NCBI GenBank assembly: GCA_016803235.1
Contig: JADCLI010000020.1
Coordinates: forward strand, 33,281 to 97,280
DNA from: Pimelobacter simplex
Lineage (GTDB): Bacteria > Actinomycetota > Actinomycetes > Propionibacteriales > Nocardioidaceae
Length of the DNA: 64,000 nt
Reading direction: 5' to 3'
This document shows positions 8,390 through 16,734 of the stretch, one piece after another. The position numbers and the translations under genes were made by a program. Under the pieces are notes generated by a model, which ran no database searches, had not been told where the DNA came from, and worked only from the letters and a program-made list of their open reading frames with translations. The stretch's first letter is position 1, and each line of letters begins with the position of its first letter.

Positions 8390-9759
8390 GCACGACCCGC
8401 ACCCCGGCCGGGTCCGTCCTCCGGCGCCGCTGGCGCGCCCTGGTCGCCTTGCTGCTCGGCACGGCGCTGCTCACCGGCTGCAGCAGCTTCGACGGCGCCT
8501 ACGACCTGCCGCTGCCCGGTCACCCGGTCGACGCCGACGAGGCGTTCGAGGTCACGGCGTACTTCCACGACGTGCTCAACGTGGTCCCGCGCTCGCCGGT
8601 GATGGTCGACGACGTCGTCGTCGGCGAGGTGACCGAGGTCGAGCGGTCCGGCTGGAACGCCAAGGTCACCCTCCGGCTGCGCGAGGACGTGAAGCTGCCC
8701 GACAACTCGATCGCCGACATCCGCCAGGTCTCGCTGCTGGGCGAGAAGTACGTCTCGCTGCAGGCGCCCCAGCAGGAGGCGCCGGCGGGACGGCTCGGCC
8801 AGGGCGACGAGATCGCGCTCGCCAAGACCGGCCGCAACCCGGAGGTCGAGGAGGTGCTGGGCGCGTTGTCCTTCCTGCTCAGCGGCGGTGGCGTCGCCCA
8901 GCTCGGCACCATCACCAAGGAGGCCAACCTGGTGATGTCCGGGCGCGAGGACCGGCTGCGCAGCCTGCTGTCGTCGCTGGACTCGGTGGTCGGGACCATC
9001 GACCAGCAGAAGCTCGACATCATCGCGGCGCTCGAGTCGCTCAACAACCTGACCTCGACGCTCAACGCCGAGAAGAAGACGATCGGCGACGCCCTCGACG
9101 CCGTCGGGCCTGCGGTGGAGGTCCTGTCCGCCCAGCACGACGAGCTGATCGCGATGCTCGGCTCCCTCGACCAGCTCGGCAAGGTCGGCACCCGCGTGAT
9201 CAACGCCAGCAAGGAGGACGTGCTCAAGATCCTCGAGGACCTCAGCCCGATCCTGCGGCGGCTCACCGAGGCCGACGAGCAGCTGGCACCCGGCCTCAAC
9301 CTGCTGGTGAGCTTCCCGTTCCCGCAGGCGGCCAACAACATCGTCCAGGGCGACTACGCGGACACGATCATCCGTGCCGACCTCAACCTCGAGAACCTCT
9401 ACAAGACGCTGGGCCTGCCCGAGATCGAGCTGCCCGACCTGGGCGAGGTCCTCGACTCGGTGACCAAGTGCCTCAAGAGCGGCAGCCTCACCAGCGTGTC
9501 CTGCCTCAAGGTCCTCAGCGACGTCAACCTGCTCCAGGACCTGCAGAACAAGTGCAAGGACCCCACGATCAGCGGCAGCCCGGTCTGCAAGCTGCTGACG
9601 TCGCTGCCCAACCTCGACCTGGGTGGGCTGCTCGGCGGAGCCAACGGGCTGCTCGGGCCCGACGGCCTGCTCGGCGGGCTGGTCAAGGGACTGACCGGCG
9701 CCCAGCGATCGTCGTACCAGACCTCGACGGAGAGCCTGCTGGGCGGGGGACTGGCATGA
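8386..9759 (+). CDS. mce4E: Mce4E-like MCE lipoprotein
   Basis: A 457-residue MCE protein that is a lipoprotein. An arginine-rich N-terminus and hydrophobic stretch lead to the lipobox LLTGC with the lipidated cysteine at residue 32. The E subunit is the lipoprotein (LprN-type) in mce operons, so position five of six fits. The MlaD domain follows (VMVDDVVVGEVTEVERSGW; QVSLLGEKYVSLQAP). The C-terminus has paired cysteines (SCLKVL, NKCKDP, PVCKLL) and a Gly/Leu-rich tail. ATGA overlaps join it to both neighbours. Confidence 0.9.
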   Translation: MSTTRTPAGSVLRRRWRALVALLLGTALLTGCSSFDGAYDLPLPGHPVDADEAFEVTAYFHDVLNVVPRSPVMVDDVVVGEVTEVERSGWNAKVTLRLREDVKLPDNSIADIRQVSLLGEKYVSLQAPQQEAPAGRLGQGDEIALAKTGRNPEVEEVLGALSFLLSGGGVAQLGTITKEANLVMSGREDRLRSLLSSLDSVVGTIDQQKLDIIAALESLNNLTSTLNAEKKTIGDALDAVGPAVEVLSAQHDELIAMLGSLDQLGKVGTRVINASKEDVLKILEDLSPILRRLTEADEQLAPGLNLLVSFPFPQAANNIVQGDYADTIIRADLNLENLYKTLGLPEIELPDLGEVLDSVTKCLKSGSLTSVSCLKVLSDVNLLQDLQNKCKDPTISGSPVCKLLTSLPNLDLGGLLGGANGLLGPDGLLGGLVKGLTGAQRSSYQTSTESLLGGGLA

Positions 9760-11027
9760 CCAGGGGTGTGCGGATCCGGCTGATGGCGTTCGTCGTCCTC
9801 AGCGCCGTCGGGATCACCTACGTCGCGGCGAGCTACCTCGGCATCGTCGACCGGGTCACCGGTCGAGGGATCACCGTCTCCGCGACCCTGCCGGGCTCCG
9901 GTGGCCTCTTCGAGGGCAGCGAGGTGACCTACCGCGGCGTGAAGATCGGTCGGGTCGCCCGGATGGACACGACCGAGGAGGGCGTCGACCTCACCCTCGA
10001 CCTGGAGGAGGACACCCGGCTGCCGCTGGACTCGCGTCTGTTCGTGCACAATCTCTCGGCCGTCGGCGAGCAGTACCTCGACTTCCAGCCGCCCGACGAG
10101 GAGGGCCCCTACGCCGAGGACGGCTCGACCTTCGCGGGCGACGACTCGTCGCTGCCGGTCGACGAGGGAGACCTGCTGGTCGACCTCAACCGGTTCGTCG
10201 GCTCGGTCGACAAGGACAGCCTCGCCAAGGTGGTCGAGGAGCTCGGCACGATGTTCACCGACACCGGCGACGACCTGCAGAAGCTCCTGGACGGCGGCTC
10301 GGCGTTCATCGCCGAGGCCAGCGCCCACACCGACGAGACGATCCAGCTGCTCGACAGCGGCCTGGCGGTCCTGAAGACCCAGCAGGGGCAGAAGGAGAAC
10401 ATCCGCCGGTTCGCCGCCGACCTGAACACGCTCACCACCGCGCTGCGCGGCAGCGACGGTGACCTGCGCACCGTGCTCAGCGCCACCCCCGGAGCCGCGA
10501 AGGCCCTCACCCGGCTGCTCAAGGAGCTCGAGCCCACGATCCCGGTCCTCCTCGGCGACCTGGTCACCGTCGACCAGGTGCTGGTCACCGAGCTCGACGG
10601 CATCGAGCAGCTGCTGGTCACCTACCCGGTGCTCATCTCGGGTGGCCCGACCGGAAGCACCGCCGACGGCTGGGGCCACGTCAACCTGCAGTTCGACTAC
10701 AGCGTGCCGCCGTGCACCCAGGGCTACCTGCCGCCCTCCGAGTGGCGCTCGACGCAGGACCTGACCGACAAGAAGCCGGCCGACGTCAGCTGCACCGCGG
10801 GTGCGCCGTACTCCATGCGCGGCAGCAAGTACGCGCCGGCGTACCGCAAGAACCGGGCCTCGCCCGGTCGCGTCTACAGTGGCACCTACGACCCGTCCAC
10901 CGGTCAGGTGCCCGGGCTGGTCGACAACCAGGGGACTCCGGTCGAGCTGCGGCAGCCGGAGGACCTGTCCGTCCTGGGAGGGGATGCGTGGAAGTGGCTG
11001 TTGGTCGGTCCGGTGGCGAGCAAGTGA
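9756..11027 (+). CDS. mce4F: Mce4F-like MCE/MlaD protein
   Basis: A 423-residue MCE protein, last of the six. It has an N-terminal anchor (IRLMAFVVLSAVGITYVAASYLG), an MlaD domain (FEGSEVTYRGVKIGRVARMD; HNLSAVGEQYLDFQPPDEEG), a helical region, and a C-terminal domain with cysteines at PPCTQGY and DVSCTAG. Start ATG 9756 overlaps the mce4E stop. Homology begins at this ATG, so upstream in-frame sequence lying inside mce4E is not part of the gene. Confidence 0.9.
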   Translation: MTRGVRIRLMAFVVLSAVGITYVAASYLGIVDRVTGRGITVSATLPGSGGLFEGSEVTYRGVKIGRVARMDTTEEGVDLTLDLEEDTRLPLDSRLFVHNLSAVGEQYLDFQPPDEEGPYAEDGSTFAGDDSSLPVDEGDLLVDLNRFVGSVDKDSLAKVVEELGTMFTDTGDDLQKLLDGGSAFIAEASAHTDETIQLLDSGLAVLKTQQGQKENIRRFAADLNTLTTALRGSDGDLRTVLSATPGAAKALTRLLKELEPTIPVLLGDLVTVDQVLVTELDGIEQLLVTYPVLISGGPTGSTADGWGHVNLQFDYSVPPCTQGYLPPSEWRSTQDLTDKKPADVSCTAGAPYSMRGSKYAPAYRKNRASPGRVYSGTYDPSTGQVPGLVDNQGTPVELRQPEDLSVLGGDAWKWLLVGPVASK

Positions 11028-11614
11028 CGGCGGACAGGAGCCGCGTCCGTCTCAACATCGCGCTGTACGCCGCCACGGTGGTCTGCGGGTGCGTGGCGCT
11101 GCTGCTCCTCTACCTCCACATCAGCACCTCCGACAACGAGGTCAACGGCACCGACGTCGTTCCCGGCGCCGGCCAGGACGTCGGCCGGGGCCTGGTCGAG
11201 GCCGTCCCGCTGGCCGACGAGGCGGAGCAGGAGCGCACCGCGGCCCAGCTCGAGGCCGCGAGCAAGATGGTCACCGCGTTCGTGAACTTCGACTACGAGG
11301 ACCCCGCGCGCACCATCGAGGCGGTCAAGTCGATGTCGACCGGTGCCTTCCTCGACCAGTACTCCAAGGGCGCCGAGGACCTCGAGAAGCTCGCCACCGA
11401 GGCGCAGTCGAACATGGTCGCCGAGGTCGTCTGGACCGGGCTGGTCGCCGGTGACGAGGACACCGCGACGGCCATCGTCGCCACCAGCGGCACGGTGAAG
11501 AACAAGACGACGAACTTCCAGCCGGAGGCCCGCAACTACCGCATCCAGCTCGAGCTCGTGCGGGAGGGTGGTCGCTGGCTGACCAAGGACCTCCAGTACG
11601 TCGCGCTGGGCTGA
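11024..11614 (+). CDS. Mce-associated membrane protein
   Basis: A 196-residue protein from GTG 11024, overlapping the mce4F stop by 4 bp. One membrane helix (about residues 10-32) is followed by an extracellular domain with the fold pattern of Mce-associated (Mas) proteins, a SnoaL/NTF2-like C-terminal region ending RWLTKDLQYVALG. Two such genes close the mce4 operon of mycobacteria. Their role is thought to be assembly or stability of the Mce complex; here that role is inferred from position and topology. Confidence 0.75.
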   Translation: MTADRSRVRLNIALYAATVVCGCVALLLLYLHISTSDNEVNGTDVVPGAGQDVGRGLVEAVPLADEAEQERTAAQLEAASKMVTAFVNFDYEDPARTIEAVKSMSTGAFLDQYSKGAEDLEKLATEAQSNMVAEVVWTGLVAGDEDTATAIVATSGTVKNKTTNFQPEARNYRIQLELVREGGRWLTKDLQYVALG

Positions 11615-11636
11615 CGCTGCGCAGGACGAGGAACAG

Positions 11637-12560
11637 ATGAGCCGCCCCACCCCCCGCAAGCCCGCCAGCTCCCGCGGACAGACCCCCCGGCCGCGCCGGA
11701 TCGCCGGTCAGGCCGGCGCCGTGCGCCCCGTCGCCGACGCCCCGGACGACGCCGTCGAGGAAGCCGCCGTCGAGGAAGCCGCCGTCGAGGAAGCCGCCGC
11801 CGACCCCGTCGACGCACCGGCCAGCGAGGCCGTCGCGCCGGCCGAGCAGCCGGCCGCGGACGCCCCCGAGGGCCCCGGCGACGCAGGCCCGGGCGTGCTG
11901 GCGCGGCCCCGCACCACCCGGATCCTCATCGCCGTCCTCGCGCTGGTCACCCTCGCGCTGGTGGCCGAGTTCGTGCTGCTCGCCGTCGACCGCTTCGGTG
12001 ACGACGAGGACCCCGTCCGGGTCAGCGACGGCGACGGCAACGGCAGCCTGGTCGTGCCGAAGGGCCGTCCGGTGGTCGCCTCGGTGCTGCAGTGGCGCGA
12101 CGGCGTCGAGGCCGCGGCCAAGGCCGCCCAGGAGCTCGTCTCCGTCGACTACGGCAAGTACGACGAGGAGGTGGAAGCGGCGGTCGCGCTGACGACCTCT
12201 CGCTACGAGGAGGACTACCTCAAGACGATCGGGGACGTGAAGGAGCAGGGCATCGCCCAGCAGCTCAAGGTCCAGGCGAGCGTCGTCGCCCAGGGCGTGG
12301 TGCGCGCCAACCGCACCCGCCTCGAGGCGCTGGTCTTCCTCAACCAGGTCGTGGAGCGGGTGCGTGACGGGAAGAAGGAGACCGTCGTGACGCCGTACCG
12401 CGTGCTGGTCACGATGGTCCACACCGACCACGGCTGGCTCGTCGACCGGCTCGACACCGACGACCCGTCCGCCGCCGCGAAGCAGGACGCCTCGCCCAGC
12501 GGTACGCCGAGCAGCGGCGCGCCGAGCGAAGACGCGCCGACCCAAGACAAGACGAACTAG
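11637..12560 (+). CDS. Mce-associated membrane protein with acidic repeat linker
   Basis: A 307-residue protein. A disordered cytoplasmic N-terminus rich in Pro, Ala, Glu and Asp (including three VEEAA units) precedes one membrane helix (about 99-121). An external domain like that of the preceding Mas protein (LQWRDGVEAAAKAAQELVSV; YRVLVTMVHTDHGWLVDRL) and a Ser/Pro/Asp-rich tail follow. The ribosome-binding site is AGGACGAGGAA. The TAG stop at 12558-12560 is the first three bases of the next KstR box, so the import operon runs straight into the catabolic promoter. Confidence 0.75.
   Translation: MSRPTPRKPASSRGQTPRPRRIAGQAGAVRPVADAPDDAVEEAAVEEAAVEEAAADPVDAPASEAVAPAEQPAADAPEGPGDAGPGVLARPRTTRILIAVLALVTLALVAEFVLLAVDRFGDDEDPVRVSDGDGNGSLVVPKGRPVVASVLQWRDGVEAAAKAAQELVSVDYGKYDEEVEAAVALTTSRYEEDYLKTIGDVKEQGIAQQLKVQASVVAQGVVRANRTRLEALVFLNQVVERVRDGKKETVVTPYRVLVTMVHTDHGWLVDRLDTDDPSAAAKQDASPSGTPSSGAPSEDAPTQDKTN
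11751..11795 (+). repeat. Three 15-bp in-frame tandem repeats
   Basis: GCCGTCGAGGAAGCC occurs three times head to tail and encodes three copies of (A)VEEA in the cytoplasmic linker of the Mce-associated protein. The unit length is a multiple of three, so copy changes would only alter linker length. Confidence 0.9.
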
Positions 12561-12573
12561 AACACGTTACAGT
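12558..12573 (+). promoter_or_regulatory. KstR box and -10 of the reductase-fdxD-hsd4A operon
   Basis: TAGAACACGTTACA (12558-12571) is a full match to TnnAACnnGTTnnA. It overlaps TACAGT (12568-12573), a TAnnnT -10 box. The GTG of the next gene begins 6 nt after that box, so the transcript is probably leaderless. The box starts in the stop codon of the preceding gene. Confidence 0.8.
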
Positions 12574-12579
12574 TCGGTC

Positions 12580-13581
12580 GTGGCCACACCCGGAGAGAGC
12601 ATCGTGGACTGCGACCTGGCGGTGGTCGGCGCCGGTCCGAGCGGTCTGTTCGCGACCTACTACGCGGGCTTCCGCGGGATGCGGGTCGCGCTGGTCGACT
12701 CGCTGCCCGAGCTCGGTGGCCAGATCACGGCGATGTACCCGGAGAAGGCCATCCTCGACGTGGCCGGGTTCCCCGACGTCAAGGGGCGCGACCTGGTCGA
12801 GGGACTGGTGGCCCAGGCGCTCACCGCGAAGCCCGAGCTGCTGCTCGGCCGGACGGCGAGCGACCTGGTCACCGACGACGAGGGGCTCACCCTCACCCTC
12901 GACGACGGCACCGCCGTCCGGGCCAGGGCGATGGTCATCACCGCCGGCATCGGCAAGTTCAGCCCGCGCCCGCTCCCGGCCGCCGAGGGCTGGGTCGGTC
13001 GCGGCGTCGAGTTCTTCGTGCCCGGGTTCGAGCCCTACCGCGACCAGGACGTCGTGATCGTCGGTGGCGGCGACAGCGCGTTCGACTGGGCGATCCACCT
13101 CGAGCCGATCGCCCGCTCGGTCACCCTGGTCCACCGCCGCGACGCCTTCCGCGCGCACCAGCGCACCGTCGACCAAGTGCTCGCGTCCTCGGTCCAGGTC
13201 GTCACCAAGGCCGAGGTGGCCGCGCTCCGCGACGCCGACGGAGGCACCACGGGCCCGCTCGCCGAGCTCGAGCTGGTGGTCGACGGCGAGCCGCGCGTCG
13301 TTCCCGCGACGGCCGTCGTGGCCGCACTCGGCTTCGTCGCCGACCTCGGCCCGCTCCAGCAGTGGGGTCTCGAGACGCACCGGCGCCATGTCGTCGTCGA
13401 CTCCTCGATGCGCACCTCGCTGCCGCGGGTCTTCGCGGCCGGCGACATCACCGAATACCCCGGCAAGGTCAGGCTGATCGCCGTCGGCTTCGGCGAGGCC
13501 GCGACCGCCGTCAACAACGCCGCGGTCGTGATCGACCCGACCGCCCACGTGTTCCCCGGCCACTCCTCGGAAGGAAGCTGA
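12580..13581 (+). CDS. Ferredoxin-NADP reductase, thioredoxin-reductase type
   Basis: A 333-residue flavoprotein. It has an N-terminal FAD-binding GAGPSGL (about 17-23), a second Rossmann motif VIVGGGDSAFDWA for NAD(P)H, and a C-terminal RVFAAGDITEYPGK. No CxxC redox pair is present, so it fits the YumC-type ferredoxin/flavodoxin-NADP reductases rather than true thioredoxin reductase. With the ferredoxin encoded 1.5 kb downstream it could feed electrons to a sterol P450 or KshA oxygenase located elsewhere; that use is inferred. The GTG start directly behind a -10 box implies leaderless, KstR-controlled expression. Confidence 0.8.
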   Translation: MATPGESIVDCDLAVVGAGPSGLFATYYAGFRGMRVALVDSLPELGGQITAMYPEKAILDVAGFPDVKGRDLVEGLVAQALTAKPELLLGRTASDLVTDDEGLTLTLDDGTAVRARAMVITAGIGKFSPRPLPAAEGWVGRGVEFFVPGFEPYRDQDVVIVGGGDSAFDWAIHLEPIARSVTLVHRRDAFRAHQRTVDQVLASSVQVVTKAEVAALRDADGGTTGPLAELELVVDGEPRVVPATAVVAALGFVADLGPLQQWGLETHRRHVVVDSSMRTSLPRVFAAGDITEYPGKVRLIAVGFGEAATAVNNAAVVIDPTAHVFPGHSSEGS

Positions 13582-13588
13582 GACCCGC

Positions 13589-14056
13589 ATGAGCTCTGGA
13601 CGTGACAAGGTCAAGCTGAGCGAGGAGGAGGTCCAGGGCCTCCTCGGCGAGAACCTCAAGGTGCAGGTGGCGGCCAACGGCCGCGACGGCTTCCCGCACC
13701 TGACCACACTGTTCTACGTCGTGCGCGACGAGAAGATCGCGTTCTGGACCTACGGCCGCAGCCAGAAGATCCTCAACCTCGACCGCGACCCCCGGGTGAC
13801 CGCGCTCGTCGAGGACGGCACGGACTACTTCGAGCTCCGCGGCGTCTCCATCGAGGGCCGCGCCGAGATCGTCCGCGACCCCGACACGATCTTCGAGATC
13901 GGCTCGGCCGTCGCGACCCGCATGGTCGGCGCCGAGTCGTTCGAGTCGCTCGGGGACATCGGCATGCAGGCCGTGCAGAAGCAGGCGACCAAGCGGGTGG
14001 GCGTGATCATCCACCCCGAGCGGGTCGCGTCCTGGGACCACCGGAAGATGACCTGA
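13589..14056 (+). CDS. PPOX-family (pyridoxamine oxidase-like, possibly F420-binding) protein
   Basis: A 155-residue split-barrel flavin/F420-binding protein of the PPOX group. It shows PHLTTLFYVVRDEKIAFWTYGRSQK near the N-terminus, then NLDRDPRVTALVEDG and a C-terminal RVGVIIHPERVASWDHRK. Relatives include F420H2-dependent reductases and haem/flavin carriers; the cofactor cannot be settled from sequence alone. GGAAGGAA precedes the ATG at 13589. Its place between the reductase and the ferredoxin in a KstR-driven operon suggests a redox role in steroid catabolism. Confidence 0.7.
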   Translation: MSSGRDKVKLSEEEVQGLLGENLKVQVAANGRDGFPHLTTLFYVVRDEKIAFWTYGRSQKILNLDRDPRVTALVEDGTDYFELRGVSIEGRAEIVRDPDTIFEIGSAVATRMVGAESFESLGDIGMQAVQKQATKRVGVIIHPERVASWDHRKMT

Positions 14057-14069
14057 GAGGGATGAACCG

Positions 14070-14270
14070 ATGAAGATCAAGGTCGACTTCGACCTGTGCG
14101 AGTCCAACGGCCTGTGCGAGGCGATGGCTCCCGAGGTGTTCGAGCTGGACGACGACGACTTCCTCCAGCTGCACACCGAGCACACCACCGACGAGAACAT
14201 CGAGAACGTCAAGCGCGCCGTCGCGGCCTGCCCGCGCGCCGCCATCACCCTCGTGGAGGACGACGCGTGA
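14070..14270 (+). CDS. fdxD: FdxD-type [3Fe-4S] ferredoxin
   Basis: A 66-residue acidic ferredoxin. Cysteines at 10, 16 and 54 (CESNGLC and AACP) fit a single [3Fe-4S] cluster; residue 13, where a fourth ligand would be, is Asn. Small 3Fe-4S ferredoxins of this kind serve cytochrome P450s. In M. tuberculosis fdxD sits next to the Hsd4A gene and mce4 in the KstR regulon, the same neighbourhood as here. The gene overlaps the following SDR by 4 bp (GTGA). Confidence 0.85.
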   Translation: MKIKVDFDLCESNGLCEAMAPEVFELDDDDFLQLHTEHTTDENIENVKRAVAACPRAAITLVEDDA

Positions 14271-15187
14271 GCAGCACCAGCACCCCCGGCAGCACCAGCC
14301 TCGACGGCAAGGTCGCCGTGGTCACCGGAGCCGGCGCCGGACTCGGCCGCGCCGAGGCGGTGGCCCTGGCCCGGGCCGGCGCCCGGGTCGTCGTCAACGA
14401 CCTGCCGGGGGCCGGCGAGGAGGCCGCGGAGGAGATCCGCGCGTTCGGCGGTGAGGCGGTCGTCGTCCCCGGTGACGTGAGCCTGCGCGAGACGGCCGAC
14501 GCCATGGTCGCGGCCGCGGTCGAGCAGCTCGGCGGACTCGACATCGTCGTCAACAACGCGGGCATGACCCGCGACAAGATGCTCTTCAACCTGGGTGACG
14601 ACGAGTGGGACGCGGTCATCGCGGTCCACCTGCGCGGCCACTTCCTGCTCTCCCGCAACGCTGCGGCGTACTGGCGCGGCAAGGCCAAGGAGAGCGAGTC
14701 CGGCACCGTCTACGGCAGCATCGTCAACACCGCGTCCGAGGCCTTCCTCGGCGGCTCGCCGGGCCAGGCCAACTACGCCGCCGCCAAGGCCGGCATCGCC
14801 GCGCTGACCCTGTCCAGCGCCCGCGGCCTGTCCCGCATCGGCGTGCGCGCCAACGCGATCTGCCCCCGCGCGCGGACGGCGATGACCGCCGAGGTCTTCG
14901 GCGAGGACCAGTCGGGCAAGGCCGTCGACCCGTACTCGCCCGAGCACGTCGCCCCGGTCGTGGCCTATCTCGCCTCGCCGGCCGCCGAGCGGATCACCGG
15001 CCAGGTCATGGTGGTGTACGGCGGCATGGTGGCCGTCGTCGCGGCGCCGGTCGTCGAGGAGCGCTTCGACGCCTCGGGCGACCTGTGGACCGCCGACGAC
15101 CTCGACAAGCAGCTGGGCGGCTTCTTCGCCGGCCGCGACCCGCACGTCGGCTTCGCCGCCGACTCGATCATGAAGCTGACGGTGTGA
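14267..15187 (+). CDS. hsd4A: Hsd4A-like short-chain dehydrogenase
   Basis: A 306-residue SDR from GTG 14267. It shows the cofactor motif TGAGAGLGRAE, NNAG, and catalytic Ser (NTASEA) with YAAAK. The stretch HLRGHFLLSRNAAAYWR and the unusual ICPRARTAMTAEVFG closely resemble M. tuberculosis Rv3502c (Hsd4A), a 17beta-hydroxysteroid / beta-hydroxyacyl-CoA dehydrogenase of sterol side-chain degradation. In mycobacteria that gene also lies between fdxD and yrbE4A. It is about 50 residues longer than a minimal SDR at its C-terminus, as in the Hsd4A family. Confidence 0.8.
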   Translation: MSSTSTPGSTSLDGKVAVVTGAGAGLGRAEAVALARAGARVVVNDLPGAGEEAAEEIRAFGGEAVVVPGDVSLRETADAMVAAAVEQLGGLDIVVNNAGMTRDKMLFNLGDDEWDAVIAVHLRGHFLLSRNAAAYWRGKAKESESGTVYGSIVNTASEAFLGGSPGQANYAAAKAGIAALTLSSARGLSRIGVRANAICPRARTAMTAEVFGEDQSGKAVDPYSPEHVAPVVAYLASPAAERITGQVMVVYGGMVAVVAAPVVEERFDASGDLWTADDLDKQLGGFFAGRDPHVGFAADSIMKLTV

Positions 15188-15189
15188 GC

Positions 15190-15957
15190 ATGCGTGACTC
15201 GAACGGACGCCTCGAGGGCAAGGTGGCGATCGTCACCGGCGGCGCGATGGGCCAGGGCGCCGAGATCGCCCGCGCCTACGTCGCCGAGGGTGCGAAGGTC
15301 GTCCTCGCCGACGTCGCGAAGGAGCAGGGCCAGGCGCTGGCCGACGAGCTGGGGGAGTCCGCCCACTTCGTGCACCACGACGTGAGCGACGCAGCCTCCT
15401 GGGCGAGCCTGGTCGACGACGCCAACGCCCGCTTCGGTGCGGTCAACGTGCTCGCCAACAACGCCGGCATCCTGCGCTTCGGCGACATCGAGCGGATGCC
15501 CGCCGAGGAGGTCGAGCTGCTCTGGCGCGTCAACCAGCTCGGCGTCTTCCTCGGCATGCAGGCGGTGGCCCGCACCATGCGCCGAGGAGGCGGCGGCTCG
15601 ATCATCAACGCCTCGTCGGTGGAGGGGCTGGCCGGCATGCCGTCGTGCACGGCGTACGCCGCGACCAAGTGGGCGATCCGCGGGATGACCAAGTGTGCGG
15701 CGATGGAGCTGGGCCCGAAGGGGATCCGCGTCAACTCGGTGCACCCCGGCATGATCGACACCCCGATGACGCGGGTCCACGGCGGCGACGCCGCGATGGA
15801 GTACGGCGCCAGCAAGGTGCCGCTGCGCCGGGTCGGCACGCCCGAGGACATCGCGCCGGTCTACGTCTTCCTGGCCAGCGACGAGTCGTCGTACATCAAC
15901 GGCGCCGAGATCGCGGTCGACGGCGGCGTCACCTCGACCCACGCGTTCGGGGCCTGA
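15190..15957 (+). CDS. 3alpha/20beta-hydroxysteroid dehydrogenase-like SDR
   Basis: A 255-residue classical SDR: TGGAMGQGAE cofactor loop, NNAG, catalytic INASSVEGLAG Ser and YAATK, and HPGMIDTPMT. The SSVEGLAG and ASDESSYINGAEIAVDGG segments resemble the 3alpha,20beta-hydroxysteroid dehydrogenase group (FabG3/Rv2002 type). It follows hsd4A by 2 bp and is the last gene of the operon. A steroid substrate is likely from context but not provable from sequence. Confidence 0.75.
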   Translation: MRDSNGRLEGKVAIVTGGAMGQGAEIARAYVAEGAKVVLADVAKEQGQALADELGESAHFVHHDVSDAASWASLVDDANARFGAVNVLANNAGILRFGDIERMPAEEVELLWRVNQLGVFLGMQAVARTMRRGGGGSIINASSVEGLAGMPSCTAYAATKWAIRGMTKCAAMELGPKGIRVNSVHPGMIDTPMTRVHGGDAAMEYGASKVPLRRVGTPEDIAPVYVFLASDESSYINGAEIAVDGGVTSTHAFGA

Positions 15958-15968
15958 CGGCCCCGAAC
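15945..15968. terminator. Stem-loop between convergent SDR and kstR
   Basis: GTTCGGGGCC, a TGAC loop, and GGCCCCGAAC form a perfect 10-bp GC-rich stem. The SDR stop codon lies in the loop. There is no T-tract, which is common in actinobacteria. It sits between two converging genes and could act in both directions. Confidence 0.65.
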
Positions 15969-15972
15969 GGGG

Positions 15973-16584
15973 TCAGTCGCGGAGGATGAGGTGAACGGCC
16001 TTCTCCATGTGCGTCGCGGTCTCCGCCGCCGTGGAGCGGCCGGTCACCCACGCCACCAGGGCGGAGAGCCACACGTCGCCGATGACGCGCGCGATGGCGA
16101 CGTCCTCCTCGGTGAGGGTCTCCGGGTCGGGAACGCCGCCGTGCATCGCGTGGGTGACGATGGAGGTCATCGCCATGCCCACGACGTGGATCTCGTTGGT
16201 CACGCTGCTGTCGGCGAACATGAAGGCGCGGGTGAGCGCCTCGGTGAGCTTGGGGTCGCCCTGCATGCCCCGGGCCATCCGCTTGAGAACGTAGAGCACG
16301 CGCTCGGCCTGGGTGTCGCCGGGGATGTCGCGCTCGTTGAGGCGCGCCGAGGCGTCCTCGAACTGGCGGCCCAGGGCGGAGACCAGCAGGTGGATCTTGG
16401 ACGGGAAGTAGCGGTAGAGGGTGCCGAGCGCCACGTCGGCCTGTTCGGCGACCGCACGCATCTGCACGGCGTCGAAGCCCCCCGACTTGGCGAGCTCGTA
16501 GGTCGCGTCGAGGATCCTCTTGCGGCGCTCCCGCTGTGCGGCCGAGCCGAGGTCCTCGGACGTGGACGGGTTCGCGATGCTCAC
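15973..16584 (-). CDS. kstR: KstR, TetR-family repressor of sterol catabolism
   Basis: A 203-residue TetR regulator. The N-terminal helix-turn-helix region (LGSAAQRERRKRILDATYEL, AVQMRAVAEQADVALGTLYR, then YFPSKIHLLVSALGRQFED) is nearly the same as in M. tuberculosis KstR (Rv3574). C-terminal features such as LTEALTRAFMFAD and IARVIGDVWLSALVAW also match. KstR represses uptake and degradation genes for cholesterol and is released by a steroid-CoA. The GTG start has GGGGGA upstream. A perfect KstR box lies 81 bp upstream, so autorepression is expected, and five related boxes occur in the 25 kb around it. Confidence 0.93.
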   Translation of the reverse strand: MSIANPSTSEDLGSAAQRERRKRILDATYELAKSGGFDAVQMRAVAEQADVALGTLYRYFPSKIHLLVSALGRQFEDASARLNERDIPGDTQAERVLYVLKRMARGMQGDPKLTEALTRAFMFADSSVTNEIHVVGMAMTSIVTHAMHGGVPDPETLTEEDVAIARVIGDVWLSALVAWVTGRSTAAETATHMEKAVHLILRD

Positions 16585-16664
16585 GGAAAGTCCCCCTGCG
16601 GTGGTGTGACAAGACGGGTCATTGTGGACCCAGTCGATAGGCTACCGGCAGGTAGCGCATAAAA

Positions 16665-16685
16665 TGGAACACGTTCCACTACGTT
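16665..16685. promoter_or_regulatory. KstR box between kstR and the glycosyltransferase operon
   Basis: TGGAACACGTTCCA (16665-16678) is a perfect 14-bp palindrome fitting TnnAACnnGTTnnA. On the plus strand TACGTT (16680-16685) follows as a possible -10, giving a leader of about 40 nt before 16735. The box also lies upstream of kstR on the minus strand, so it can serve both directions. Confidence 0.8.
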
Positions 16686-16734
16686 TTTGTTTCGGTCCAG
16701 CTCCCCGGGAGCTCGAAAAGGGGAGATGTACCTG

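Noticed and set aside
8379-9755. Joining the mce4F frame upstream across mce4E as one 882-residue protein
   Set aside because: The upstream part is the +2 shadow of the mce4E lipoprotein gene; the ATGA overlap at 9756 marks the real start.
12500-12530. Repeated GGTACGCCGAGCAGCGGCGC-like words considered as a second operator
   Set aside because: They encode the Ser/Gly/Pro-rich tail of the Mce-associated protein and have no symmetry.
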